Below, piece after piece: positions 23,068 to 34,295 of a stretch of DNA of 64,000 nucleotides (its first letter is position 1; every line of letters starts with the position of its first letter). Source of the DNA: Pezicula radicicola (Eukaryota; Ascomycota; Leotiomycetes; Helotiales; Dermateaceae). The DNA lies in the NCBI GenBank assembly GCA_003008705.1, contig PDUO01000047.1, positions 276,506 to 340,505 of the forward strand, in the 5' to 3' direction. Both the position numbers and the translations under genes were made by a program. The notes below the pieces were generated by a model. That model was not told the origin of the DNA. It worked only from the letters and a program-made list of their open reading frames with translations, and ran no database searches.

Positions 23068-23927
23068 ATGCTATACCTCGCTGCTTCCACTCTTTTACTG
23101 GGCATCGCTTCTGCAAATCCTCTGAATCGGAGAGATGGTTGGAAGATCCCAAGTACTTCCTTCAACTCACAAACTGATTTCAATACTTACTGGAGTTACA
23201 ACTATCCCTGGGGTACAGACCATAATGGTGCAGCACGCATGAACAGCTCGCAAGTTGCCGTATCAGGTGGGCAACTCACCCTCACCGCAGTCCCGTACGT
23301 ATTCTTTGGAAATAGTTGAATATAACATCACTTACTTATCTCGTTTCTCTCTAGTGTCACTGGCCAGCCTGCAACTAGTGGTGGAATTGCGATCAATTAT
23401 CTCTCAGGTACTGTTTACGCAAAAGAGTACTTCACCGTTGCTGTAGGAGGCGGCTACGAGTTCACGGGCCAGTTTCTAGCGCCTACAGCAAAAGGCACCT
23501 GGCCAGCCTTTTGGCTTACAGGTGCAAATTCATGGCCACCTGAGATTGACCTTGCCGAATGGAAAGGCGACGGATTAATCTCATTCAATACACTCGGCTT
23601 GAACGGTGCCTCATGGATCACAAAAGACGTAACCTACTCTCCGTCTTCGAGTTTTCACACTATCAAAGTGGACGTGACCGACTTAGATGGGACCAATGTT
23701 TCGACCAAATTCTATCTCGATGGCACGTTACAGTCTACGCAGACTGGTGCGGGAATGGTGGGACAACCTTTTTGGTTGATTATTGATTTGCAGATGGAAG
23801 GATCCTCTGGATCACCTGGCCCGACGACTAGTAAGTTCATTGCATATGTGTTTAATTACACTGCTAACTACCATAAGCAACGACATATGCAGTCAAAGAC
23901 TTCTCTATTTATAGTTATAATCCATGA
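23068..23927 (+). CDS. secreted glycoside hydrolase family 16 (beta-glucanase-like)
   Basis: Three exons: 23068-23294, 23355-23830 and 23878-23927 (introns 60 and 47 bp), giving 250 residues. MLYLAASTLLLGIASANPL is a signal peptide. The rest is a concanavalin A-like jelly roll with the GH16 active-site motif in PPEIDLAEW: E-I-D-L-A-E is the E-x-D-x-x-E that supplies nucleophile, assisting aspartate and acid/base. KGTWPAFWL and QPFWLIIDLQM are the usual flanking strands. The protein ends TTTTYAVKDFSIYSYNP, completed only if the second intron ends at ataag (23877); using the later cag would drop four residues and also stays open. Family members hydrolyse beta-1,3(4)-glucans, galactans or act as cell-wall transglycosylases. 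Without a carbohydrate-binding module or GPI signal, a small free enzyme is likely. Confidence 0.88.
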
Positions 23928-24548
23928 AAAGGATATATCCTAGGAAACGTATGTGATAATTGCTACTTCTTTGCTACAAATATATACAGAGCTGACTGTA
24001 CTATTCTTTAGAGATATGTTTATAAGCATCTTCGTTTTATCTTCAAATGCGTTTCCCTTATTAAGGAGGCTTCTCTAGAAGCTTCGGTTAACAATTTCAT
24101 GTATACATATTTACTCATAGCATACCGCTACAGTACATGTTTGTGAGTTGGTTTCTTTTGGTATTACCACCGACAGCTTTACCTTGTGTGAATATCTCAT
24201 CTTCAAACTATTAAGACACGCAAGACCTGTAGTTTGCCAGTCCAAATCCAGCATCTCCTGTTGAGTTACCCCGAGTCTTGTTGTACTTGTGCCATTCGCC
24301 AATATAATTATCAGCATTGCTTAGTAATACTGGCTTAGCAGTATGTAAAGTCCTATTCTGTCCACCCTCTCGACAGACACAAATACGATTAACTTTCTGA
24401 ATAACCTCACATTTGTACTCTCTTTACCAATAATAGTCATGGCAGCCATACGTTACATTACTTAAACAACTTCTGAGCACTGGTACGTCTTATAATTGTA
24501 TGGAGATACACAAAGAGTGTAAGACGATGTGTCTGTCTTCAACGTTAT
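23928..24548. other. intergenic region
   Basis: About 620 AT-rich bases. Nothing was recognised. A 68-codon minus-strand frame (24111-24317) has no domain. Confidence 0.5.
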
Positions 24549-24626
24549 GAGTCGCTCAAATTTATTGCCTGCGCCGCCCTCAGCAGGTCACGAATCTCAC
24601 AGCGCCGACCACTCGCTTGTCGAGGT

Positions 24627-26761
24627 ATGGAACAAATTTCTTTCCCCAGTACTAAGCATTGGCTGACATATCTAGAATGTACTCGACGCAAAGTAAGATG
24701 TGACAAGGCAATCCCGTGCTCACGTTGTCTCCGAGTAGGCTCAGAGTGTACCAGAGAAGCCGTGCGGACAACTGTAGCTGTCACCAAGCATCGTGACGAG
24801 TTGATATTTCTTCGAAGATTGCAGGATCAGGCAAGTCTTGATGGACTCTCACATACTACTACGTCTACCCTTATCACCGAAACGGATTTCTTTCCTAGAG
24901 ACAGGGCAGACGTCGACATCTACTTCACTATCAGGTCTTCCCGTGGGAGTGAGATATCGGACGTACCAGTACCCAGAAAAGACGCTCTGTTGCTGGTCAA
25001 TAGCAGTAGTGATAAGAAGACCAACGATACCGCAACGGTGGTCAATGTGCTAGAAAGTCTAGCATGGGGACGGAGTTATGGCTCATGCTATCCCCATAGA
25101 AGATGTCTCTCAAGTTGCCACGCTCACCGATCACTTTCTGAGATGGTGTCTATCCGTAGATATATCAAGCTTTGATAACACGTCACGGGTATCTTATGGT
25201 TCTCTTTTAAAAGACCCTAGTGTTCTACCATCAATGGAAATAGCAAACAAGCTTATCCAATTTCATATCAACCGAGTGGCTTGGCACCACAATGTTCTTC
25301 ATTCTCCAACATTTGTAGAACAATGCGAGATATTCTTACGGACAGGCCAATATTCTCACCCACTATGGCTCGCGTTGTATCTGTCGGTACTTAGTGTTCG
25401 TTAAACCATCAGTCATATATTCTTTCAAGAATAATTCATGCTAAGAAAAGCCCAGAGTACAATTTGGTCGGTGCAGAATAGCGCAACATTCAAGAATGCT
25501 CTTGGTCTAGGTCAAGCACCAAATTTGAGGAATGCTATCTTGTTGAATACCGCTGATTCTATAAATAGATATCAACGAGAATTCTGCTCGAAGACTTTTT
25601 GAAGCCATGGTTCATGTCTTGTACTCTCAAGACTTCCTAAAGAACGTTTCTCGTAAGCACCCCTAGTTTTTTCTGAAGATTTCATTCTCACATGCGTAGT
25701 CTACTCAATCCAGGCCATTGTGCTGTCTACTGAAGTCGCTCATAATCTCGGCCTCAGTGACTTGAATGCAGTCTTATCTAGCGCAGCCATTCGTTTGTCT
25801 CAGTGCATGGGCTTGCATAAGATCGAAGACCCGCCTGATATCAGCAAAGAAAAGTCCAGGAACTCTGGCATGAGACTATCGAACGTGAGACTGGGAAGCG
25901 GGTCTGGTGTCAGATTGTCATTCAAGATCACTTTGGTTTCTCCTTTACCGACTCTTATAGTAAGTGCTTCCAACCACAACATTTCAGGCCTTGCCGACAA
26001 CTCACTGGCCAAAGTTATCAATCCCACACATTTCTCTACCGCACTGCCCCTTAACTGCGATGATCATGATCTCGTGGAACAAGATGAAAACACGCCCACC
26101 ATAAACTCTTATGTTCGAACTCTAGCACGAAGTATGTAATTTATTTACCTTGGTTACAATCAAATTTATTTGACTAATTTTTTGAAAGTGGCAACTCTCA
26201 TGCCACAACTTCTAGATAATTTAGGACCCTTGAAATGTAGAAAGACACCACAAGAGCAGTATCGAGAGGTTATACAGTGTGACCGCGGATGCGTCAACTT
26301 GTTGGTGAGATACCGTCTTTCCTCCTCAGGGAAAGTAGCAATGAACAAGCATGGAAGCCTTGGTTGGGTATTGCGCGACAAAGTCTAGCTATAACTGCAG
26401 CCGACAAAGTGAGCCAGTAATCATCTCACTTGATATTTGCCTCACTATTATCTACCGACTCCATTTATGTCTAGTCGCTAATGTTCTAAAAATTGCCGAG
26501 GTGATCATGATACACAAGCCTTTTTTCATTGCGTCCTTTCAAACAAGTTACTATCCTCATACTCGATCGACGTGTGTCAGTGCCGCAACCACAATCCTAC
26601 GAAGACACAACGAAATTACTGCTTATGACGATATCTCTATATGGACTCATTCAGCATTTTGTGTAACCGCCATTCTCGTCTTATGTCTCGAACTGATCTA
26701 CCAGGGCATGGCCAGTGACGAGCTAACCCTAACCCTAATTTTTCACAAGGGAGTGATATAA
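24627..26761 (+). pseudogene. decayed Zn2Cys6 fungal transcription factor
   Basis: A fungal binuclear-zinc-cluster regulator with a middle homology region, still readable but broken. The zinc cluster reads YLECTRRKVRCDKAIPCSRC, then LRVGSEC. Five of six cysteines are present; the first is Tyr (TAT, one transition from TGT). After LAWGRSYGSCYPHRRC the frame changes near 25150 (into DISSFDNTSRVSYGSLLKD), near 25580, near 25850 (into QELWHETIERETGKRVW) and near 26285 (into MRQLVGEIPSFLL). Introns remain visible: about 25400-25455, about 25650-25706, a 28-base GT-AG stretch at about 25961-25988, about 26132-26188, and about 26400-26508. The end reads MIHKPFFIASFQ and SIWTHSAFCVTAILVLCLEL, the usual tail of this family. 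At least three independent frameshifts rule out a working protein from this copy. An alternative first ATG lies at 24547. Confidence 0.75.
26724..26738. repeat. short interstitial telomere-like repeat
   Basis: TAACCCTAACCCTAA is two and a half units of the fungal telomere repeat (CCCTAA), located in the last codons of the decayed Zn2Cys6 gene. This is short enough to be chance. Confidence 0.5.
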
Positions 26762-27782
26762 GTTGAAGGAGACAATTTTTTGACTAGCGATCTTTCCCTT
26801 TAGAAGCCTTCTGAAGAACCGATGCTGATTAGTCATTTTTAGGCACAGCATAACAGTTGGCTCAATATAGATAGGACCCAGAAAAGCAACGTTTGCTATG
26901 GCAGTGTACGATGAGGTCCACTGCAGCACCACAGGCATTTCGACCATGAAGACTATGAGAGTTTTTGATGGACGGTTAGAAAAGGCTGAGAGTTGCGTAT
27001 GCACGACGGAAACTTGAATGCAAATTAGGTCGTGGCCATTACTGTAATTTTGGACGCAGAGTGAACATTACACCTCCATGATTGACTTCATCACCACCTT
27101 CTCGCTCTGCCGTTGTACTGCCGAGAAGCAACTGCTAATCTTGGCGCTACAGCAAGAAATAAATCAACAAATCAAACTGCGATATTCAGACCTCCTTTCA
27201 ATTAGGGAGTTATTAATAGTTGTGTTACTCGCTTATTGGGCTTCTAGCCCTCCCCCTTTCTCACTTAACAGAAAGTGAAATGTGACAGAAAGTTTGGTGA
27301 AGTTCTGCGCTACATATTCAAGCTGGCAAGATACGGAGTATCTTCAACCGTTTTAATTGCATGAAAGTGATTTTGATATTACAAACCCTAGTTCTTTGCA
27401 ATTTTGAATTTGCAATAATATATTTGAGGCTAAATCTGTCAAAAGGTTTGAAAACTTGAGAGGTTTTGGTCCGAGTTATTCATTTTATGCTGAACCATAC
27501 GCTCAGCCACTTATCGAGAAGTGTTGGTGTCAGGCATACATCAAGGCTGACTGTGCTTGCGGCTCAGCAGCTGCAATATATGGCTAACCGGACACCATAC
27601 GCAAACGTGGGTATCGACGCTTTAATTGGTCTATCATTTAGGCAACCCCGCCGAAGTTTCTCTTCAAACCTCACTAGGTATTATGTCTTCGAAATCATTT
27701 CTCGAGGACATAATCATATCCAAAGCCGATCTCAGCCACCTCATTCCAACGTACCCTCGACAGCTTATACCAACACAAGACC
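26762..27782. other. intergenic region
   Basis: About 1 kb between the decayed regulator and the HET gene. Open frames at 26735-27004 (minus) and 27466-27786 (plus) have no recognisable domain. The latter overlaps the leader of the HET gene and is probably not coding. Confidence 0.5.
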
Positions 27783-30228
27783 ATGACCAGCTTAGCAGAA
27801 CCCATGTTGCTCTGTGAGCCATGTCAGAAACTCGCAAGGGATTTATCAAGTTTTTCTAAAGGTTCATTTATCGGTGCTACGTTTGACTATTCTGCCAACG
27901 CATTTCACTTGTTGCGCTCAGCTGAAACTTGCCGGCTCTGTAGACTTCTTGTCTCTACCCAACCTGTCAACTCTTACCACGACGAAGAACAAAAAGACCT
28001 CCGGAGTATCTTGGATGACTACTCCGAACAAAGTTTCGAGTCAGTTAAAGACTTTATAAGAATCGGCATATATTGCGATAATCGAGAGTTCGTAAACGGA
28101 ATTTCGGTACACGTCGCTTTATCAGGCACGCAAATACATCTGTTTCAACTAGATGTCTGGGCAGATAAAGGTTCCTGTCCCTCACTATTAACTATTTGTG
28201 ATAAATTAATAGTTGATTTAGGGAGTCCTGCAGCGAAGACATTCAGTACCAAAGTGCCCCTTTCAGCGTACGACTCGCCGGAAGCTTTTGGGCAGATCAA
28301 TGAATGGTTAAACGAATGCCTTTCCAACCATACAGAATGTGTTAGAACCATATCTGGTGACGCTATCAATGAATCCCAAGAGCCTTCACTACCTACTATG
28401 GTGCTTGAAGTTGGAGCATCCATAGAGGACAAAATAAGGCTAATCAATACAGTGGATTCTCGACAATTAACCGGCCACTATGCTGCCCTTAGTCACTGCT
28501 GGGGCCCACAAGACAAACCGCCATTACGAACAACAACAGATACACTTCGAAAACATCTTCAAGGTATAGCGTACGAGAAGTTGCCGAAGACGTTTCAGGA
28601 TGCAGTAACAGTCACACGTTCTATTGGATTAAAGTATCTGTGGATAGATTCCTTATGCATCATCCAGGATGATCACGGCGATTGGGCACGAGAATCAGAA
28701 CAAATGGGCCGCCTCTATGAGACAGCAAGACTGGTTATTATTGCCTCAGGGGCTAGTGATTCTACGGAAGGCTGTTTCGTCTCTAGAAGGTCTCCATTAC
28801 ATGTCATAGACGTGCCTTACTATTCTAGTGATAATGATATTGCGGGGTGTATCCATATTTCAGCAAACAGGATAGGATCTTATTCGTCAGAGAAAGAGCC
28901 TCTAAGTACCAGAGCATGGGCATTTCAAGAATGGCGACTCTCACGACGAGCGATATACTTCAACAAAGGTGGGCTTTCTTGGAAGTGCAAGGAATTAGAG
29001 CTGGGAGAAAGAGATGGGCTTATGGATTCATCCCAGTATTCAGGCTGGCTTGATATATTGGATTACTACTCAGAATGTAAGCTCACGTATAAGAGCGACC
29101 GACTTCCGGCACTTCAAGGTCTCATAAAAGAGATGCAGAAAGTTAGAACTGATCAGTTCTTTCAAGGAATCTGGACTTCGGATGTTGCAAAACAGCTTCT
29201 ATGGATAAGGAGAGAGATCACGACGGATGACTTACCTGAATTGCCTTCTTGGACATGGGCGTCAAGAGGAGGCTGGAAGTTATTTTTCTGCAGCAACGAT
29301 TACGAAAATTTATGGCAACCCGAGATTACGGATGAGAATATGGCGATTGGAAGATCAAATACACTAGAGGTTTTTGGAAGGACAAAGCAATGCGGAATCG
29401 CCAAGCAAATTGTATCGGTGGATCACCCTCCATATTGGAATAACCTTGAGGGTTACGTGCTGGAAACCAGAAGCAAACTTGTTCACTACGTTCATCAACC
29501 AGGTATTCCGGGTTTGGTTGTTGGCATAGCAGCTTTCGACACCACGACGACATGTTCCAGTCCTTACTGCCTATTCCTTGTCTCTGGACCCAGGCAAAGT
29601 GATGACCCCTTTCTCCCTCGACAGTCTCGCAGCAGCAGTTATTTCCAAGAAAGTACACCAGAGCACCTAGACTCAGACCGAAGCGCCGAACCAAGTGTTA
29701 GGATGAATCCTAGCAAGAAAAGGAAAAGATCCCAAAGTAGCTCTGGCAGCTACGATCAAATATCGGATATACCAAGCCAGGCGGACAAGGCAACCAACAC
29801 AGAAGAAGACCACAATGCTGAAGACAGCAGCACCTCCTCTACTCAGAACTCTGTCACCGAAGATTGGGAAAGTCATTGTAGGAGCATTAAAGGGGAGGAA
29901 GCTAATACTTTGCCTGTTATCAATGACATATCTGACAGCGATAAATCCTCTGTTTCTGATAGTGACCATGGTATTAGCGGCAGTGATTCCTATGAGGTAT
30001 GACGTTCAAGATTCAATGAACTAATATAATATGACTAACAAACCCAAACAGGATTATGACATGAGAAGAGTAGAAGATTTCGTGGAAGGAGAACACATTT
30101 CTTTGGTCTTATTACTAGAACCAGTACCCGAAGAGATCAATGGCTTTAGAAGAGTTGGTGCGGGTATTATCTTCAACAATACTTGGGCACGAGAAGGAAG
30201 GACAGAACATAGTATACGGATTATATGA
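27783..30228 (+). CDS. HET-domain (heterokaryon incompatibility) protein
   Basis: Two exons: 27783-29996 and 30052-30228 (55-bp intron, donor gtatga, acceptor aacag), 796 residues. An N-terminal Cys-rich stretch (LLCEPCQKL, CRLCRLL) precedes the HET domain, about 233-380. Its hallmarks are YAALSHCWG (233-241), FQDAVTVTRSIGLKYLWIDS, LCIIQDD and ARLVIIASGASDSTEGCF, followed by LSTRAWAFQEW. This is the classic layout of fungal allorecognition proteins, where the HET domain, related to TIR folds, triggers cell death after fusion of unlike hyphae. The last 180 residues are Ser/Asp/Glu-rich and probably disordered (KKRKRSQSSSGS could be a nuclear signal). The C-terminal exon reads HISLVLLLEPVPEEINGFRRVGAG, like the usual end of these proteins. 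No stop or frameshift was seen. The gene lies in a region of decayed genes, which is usual for this fast-changing family. Confidence 0.9.
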
Positions 30229-32236
30229 ACAAATTAAGGTATAACTTTTCTAACTAAACTGCATAAATGACGGTGCTAATACTAGCCGGATATTAGGTGA
30301 TTTATGGATGTGTAATCAGCTCACGGTCTTTGTAAATATATACCCTCTATTGACCTCAATTTTTCTTCAATTAAGTTATATTTTTCAACTCTAACAATTA
30401 ACAGTTTAATAAATCGCAATGATTTCATCAATCCACCACTGAAGATATTAGATATAATTAGCTATTAATAAGCCTATTCTAGATACTTTTTTTTTTAAAC
30501 AGAATAGTTATCTAACTATGTCTGCCCTGTCCACCTTGTCTTCCTCGTCTGCGCTCGCTTAGCTACAACACGTAACCACCACCAAACTCGCTTTGCAATT
30601 TACAGAGCCCAGAATAAAACACCTTTTACCTACATATTACTCTCTTCAATTCCTCCATTCTACATTTTATAATCCCAGAAGCTCATTAAGTTAAATCACA
30701 GCCTAATTCAAAGTATGTTCCATCCCTCTCACATTACAACAACTAGCCAGCTATTCAACTTCTATATCAACCTTAAAAATCAACTCTATCCCAACCTTTA
30801 AACATCAAACCATTATCAAGTCCCACACAGAGCCGCAGACACTATCATCAAAATCTCGTATCTTCTTTAAGTAACTATCATCTCTAATTAAGAAGGAAAT
30901 TCGTCAGTCTTTCATCTACAGTCCCGAATTATTAATCGTCAAAACCTCGAATTCCCAAGCAAATTTAACATTGAAAATTCATTATATCAAATACCTCCCC
31001 AAATTTAACCTATCCAAGTACAACTCTTATGAACCCTCAAGCACAATATATGGGAAATTGAATGAGAGTCTGAATTGTCTGATTCTGAAAATTGAGTTGG
31101 AGGAGGCAGTAGGCCTTTATATATACAAGTTGGGCATCAATTGGTGCCCGATTCCCATACAAAATGAGGCATTTCGGATGCAGCGACATTGCGCGTAGAG
31201 CGCTACAATAGAAAACAAAATTGGTGAGCAAAAGGCCCGAAAAAGAAGAAGAAATTATGGTTCACAATGAATATATACTAACACGTGACCGAAATGGGCC
31301 TCGATGGCTGACAATCCTTCTCCTCCTCTAAATCAAATAACAAAATAATCCTAGAATAATACATATGTTAAATTCAGTGAATATATGGGAATAGTCATGT
31401 GATTGCCCACTACAAGTAGGCCCATTCTGGCACTCTAGCTTCTACACAGAACACAATACCACTGATTGCCACACACATGTTGCTTCCCACATATTGTGCC
31501 CATTCAACAACATATATATTACAAAACAAACAGATATTTTTAATAGCCCTTATATAATCCCATTTAAACTTCAACTTCAAAAGCATAAAAGTACTAAATT
31601 TCAACCTTCTTAGTATATATAATTGATTGATTTCTTGTTCAAGTACTGTATATGTACTAGATAAATATTACTATCCCCTAGTTCGTTAGTTGCGACCTGC
31701 CGGATCACTAGGACGTGCACGACAAAACCTATACTCGTACATTTTTCAGTTGTAAAATTCTCGGGGTGTCGAATCCCTGTACAAAGTAACGTCTAACAAA
31801 CTAAGTGATACACAGACACAAGCCCTTTTATTTTTCAGCGTAAGGGTACATTAATTAGTTAAAAGTAATTTACCTATATATCATCAGATGTAGAGCATGC
31901 GCCCACTTTGTAAAAACGGCCTACTCGGGCTACTATAATAGCCTTTTCGTAATCTCTTCCCCGCTGGGCACCACAAAGGTAAATGCAGGTTGTGGTGTAG
32001 ATTTTCCTCGAATCAGGCTGTTGGTTTTTTCTGGAATAGGGGATTTAGTATTTATAGGTGGTGCTTTACCTCACTTACTTGGTCTGCAGAAAGAGATGAT
32101 AATTTCAGTGTAATTTACCATATAACAATATAGGCACGTACATAAGCCCGGCAATGGATACAAGAGAAATGAATTTTCTAATCTACCTACGTTAGCTTGG
32201 TAATATTAGTACGTACTACGTTCTACATATAGATGC
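30229..32236. other. AT-rich intergenic region with inverted-repeat element copy A
   Basis: No gene was seen in this 2 kb. A 75-codon frame at 30971-31198 shows no domain. Inverted-repeat element copy A lies at 31674-31808. The rest is AT-rich, with runs of A/T around 30480 and 31560-31620. Confidence 0.5.
31674..31808 (+). mobile_element. MITE-like inverted-repeat element, copy A
   Basis: A 135-bp element bounded by TA dinucleotides (31672-31673 and 31809-31810). Its ends are inverted: TCCCCTAGTTCGTTAG on the left against the reverse complement of the right end, three mismatches in 16 bases. The interior (31711-31782) matches copies B and C. The segment 31755-31782 is identical to copy B over 28 bases (contains CGGGGTGTCGAATCCC). 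The ends differ from those of B and C although the core is shared. It has no coding capacity. The TA flanks suggest a Tc1/mariner-type mobiliser, which is inference. Confidence 0.7.
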
Positions 32237-33541
32237 TTAAGATGCCCCGGCATGCGGGATATACTGCGTCCAATTCACCGTAAGGAAGACCTTTGGATCC
32301 ATAGCCCTCATGCCAAAGAACACTTCAATCAGAAGATATATACGCGCCAGAAAATAGAGCAAGGTCGCTATCCAATACGGGATAGATTTCAGTCGTCCCC
32401 GATTCGGTAACCACCAGGTTAAGCCTGCCAAGGATACCCAGAGATATATGACTCCTAACATAACACAGACAGAGATCTTCCAGATCAACGACTCCGTCGA
32501 TGTGGGGAAGGTAAACTTCCATGCTGCACAATGGATGCCATTGAACATGGTTCCGATCAAGAAAACGGTTAGATGATCCCAAGGACCCCATTCAGAGCTG
32601 TGGCTCTCGTTCACAGCAGGCATGTACCACGACGTTACACGGGCATGCGCCGTGAAGTTATCCTTCAATATGACGCGGAGGTCTGCCGGGACTTTGTCGC
32701 CTGTGCTGATGACCTCGAGGTGTCTGAGGTTCATTGGTTTCTCAAACCAGAACCAGTCCCAGGCGTGATCATGAGCTTCTTTGGGGGGAGGGCGGTACCA
32801 TTCCGACACTTGGTGGAGGAGGCAGATGCTCTGTGCTAACTGACAAAGTTGTGTGGAGGTCAAGCCGGGGTCATGGATCGGTGTGTAGGTTTCGAGATCC
32901 ATAGGTTTATGCCACCAGAAGAAGTACATCATGCCAGTACAGCCGATGAAAGCTGCAGTCGCAAGCTCTAGTGTTGTAATTGGGAGATGTTGGTTGACGC
33001 GGGCACATATCTGTAGCATGAACCACGTGGATTGACCCAATGCTATACCTTTTACGAGCCCGTCTGCGTTACTTTTGTCGTGCAGCTCCTCTAGCGTAAC
33101 CTCAGGGATCGTCAGGGCGCGATTCTCAGTGAGCCAGATGAGCTCTTTGACGCGGAAGATATACATCTACTTGTCCCCGGTAGCCGACACTACCCTATAA
33201 CCACCCATTTCAGCATAGAATCCGTGGGTGATGGTCCACCAAGGATACGTCTTCTTTAGGGCTTTCACTGATCTCCTGGCGTTGCGCCATTGCTCACAAG
33301 AGCTCACTGCGAGGCCATCGGGGCATATCATTGCGATGATCCACCACTTGACTTTGTGCATGTAGATGCGCCATGGTGTACTATGCGGAGGTATGTTTAA
33401 GTGCAGCACTGTCCAGGTGTTCAGCAGAAGTACTCCAAGGCAACTTAGCAGGATGCCAAGAGTGCCTCTGCCATTTGGATCTTGTACAAAGCCTGAGACG
33501 AGTCGCTCCTCAGATGCTACTGCAACTTCATAGTCGATCAT
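32237..33541 (-). CDS. fungal multi-pass membrane protein, one in-frame stop
   Basis: One long minus-strand reading frame, 434 codons, interrupted only by a TAG at 33169-33167. The upstream part is 33541-33167 (124 residues). The downstream part is 33166-32237 (309 residues), in the same frame. Membrane segments include GILLSCLGVLLLNTWTVLHL, VKWWIIAMICPDGLAV, TAAFIGCTGMMYFFWWHKPM, HLTVFLIGTMFNGIHCAAW, ICVMLGVIYLWVSLAGL and IPYWIATLLYFLARIYLLIE. The layout recalls a large uncharacterised family of fungal membrane proteins in which FxWWHKPxD-like and HxAAWxFxFPT-like motifs recur; I know no function for it. The stop falls in GDK-stop-MYIFRVKEL. A 60-base GT-AG stretch with weak sites (gtggtt to caaag) could remove it in phase, but it has no branch site. 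The alternatives are a recent pseudogene, two genes or recoding. It is divergent from the hydrolase at 34296. Confidence 0.65.
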
Positions 33542-34295
33542 TTCGTGTGACGGAAGTTGGAAAGGCTCGATAAAGTGTCAATCATTACTTAGAGGAGTAT
33601 TATCTGTATCAAAACATATAGAAATAGTTATGATTGTAAAGTGGGCAACATCGGGTATTACGAGGAATTCCTTAGCCCCCAAAGCAATAATGCTGGCGCG
33701 AGGACTAAACAGAGATGCGGCTCTACATAAGTGGCCATGGTGGTCAGCTGCTGATCCAAACACCTATTGTGATAGGTACTCCATGGTAACATATCATAGC
33801 TTAAATGCTGCACCGGTATGATACCGTGAAGAAACTGCGAATATTTTAAAGACACGGCTCAGTAGACGAGATATGGACAACTTAGTGTGCAGCATGCCGT
33901 TGCAATGTGATTATGTGAAAAGGTAGTGCGACCATCCTAGCGCCACCAGCGCCTCGGCCCGTCCTTGATTGGGTTAAATGGTGGGTCGACATGCGTATTG
34001 TCGAATCCTACAAAGCCACAAAAGTACTGAAGACATTGGCTTCCATTCAGCCAGCTAGTATTTAATCCCACCCTCGCCCAGCTTCAGCCTCACTTCTGTA
34101 ACATATGTTAGGCGGCAATGCACTTTGAGACCGAACGTGTAACTTAGCTTAGCCTTGAGTGAATGGTTTTTACCATTTGAATCCAAGCTATGAACCCGTC
34201 TTCAAAAGTTCCTAATTTCATATAAGCCTTGCCCTAGTTGAGCCGTTCTTCACACTGTTCGCCAAGCGACGGGATAGTCGCACTGGAGGCTCAAT
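33542..34295. other. divergent intergenic region
   Basis: A 754-bp gap between the start of the membrane-protein gene (minus) and the hydrolase gene (plus). It must hold both promoters. Short open frames (33630-33855) overlap on both strands and are not supported as genes. Confidence 0.5.

Noticed and set aside
33110..33190. A 60-base intron removing the TAG in the membrane-protein gene
   Set aside because: Phase works (gtggtt to caaag), but the donor and acceptor are weak, there is no branch site and it would delete MYIFRVK. Kept only as an alternative.
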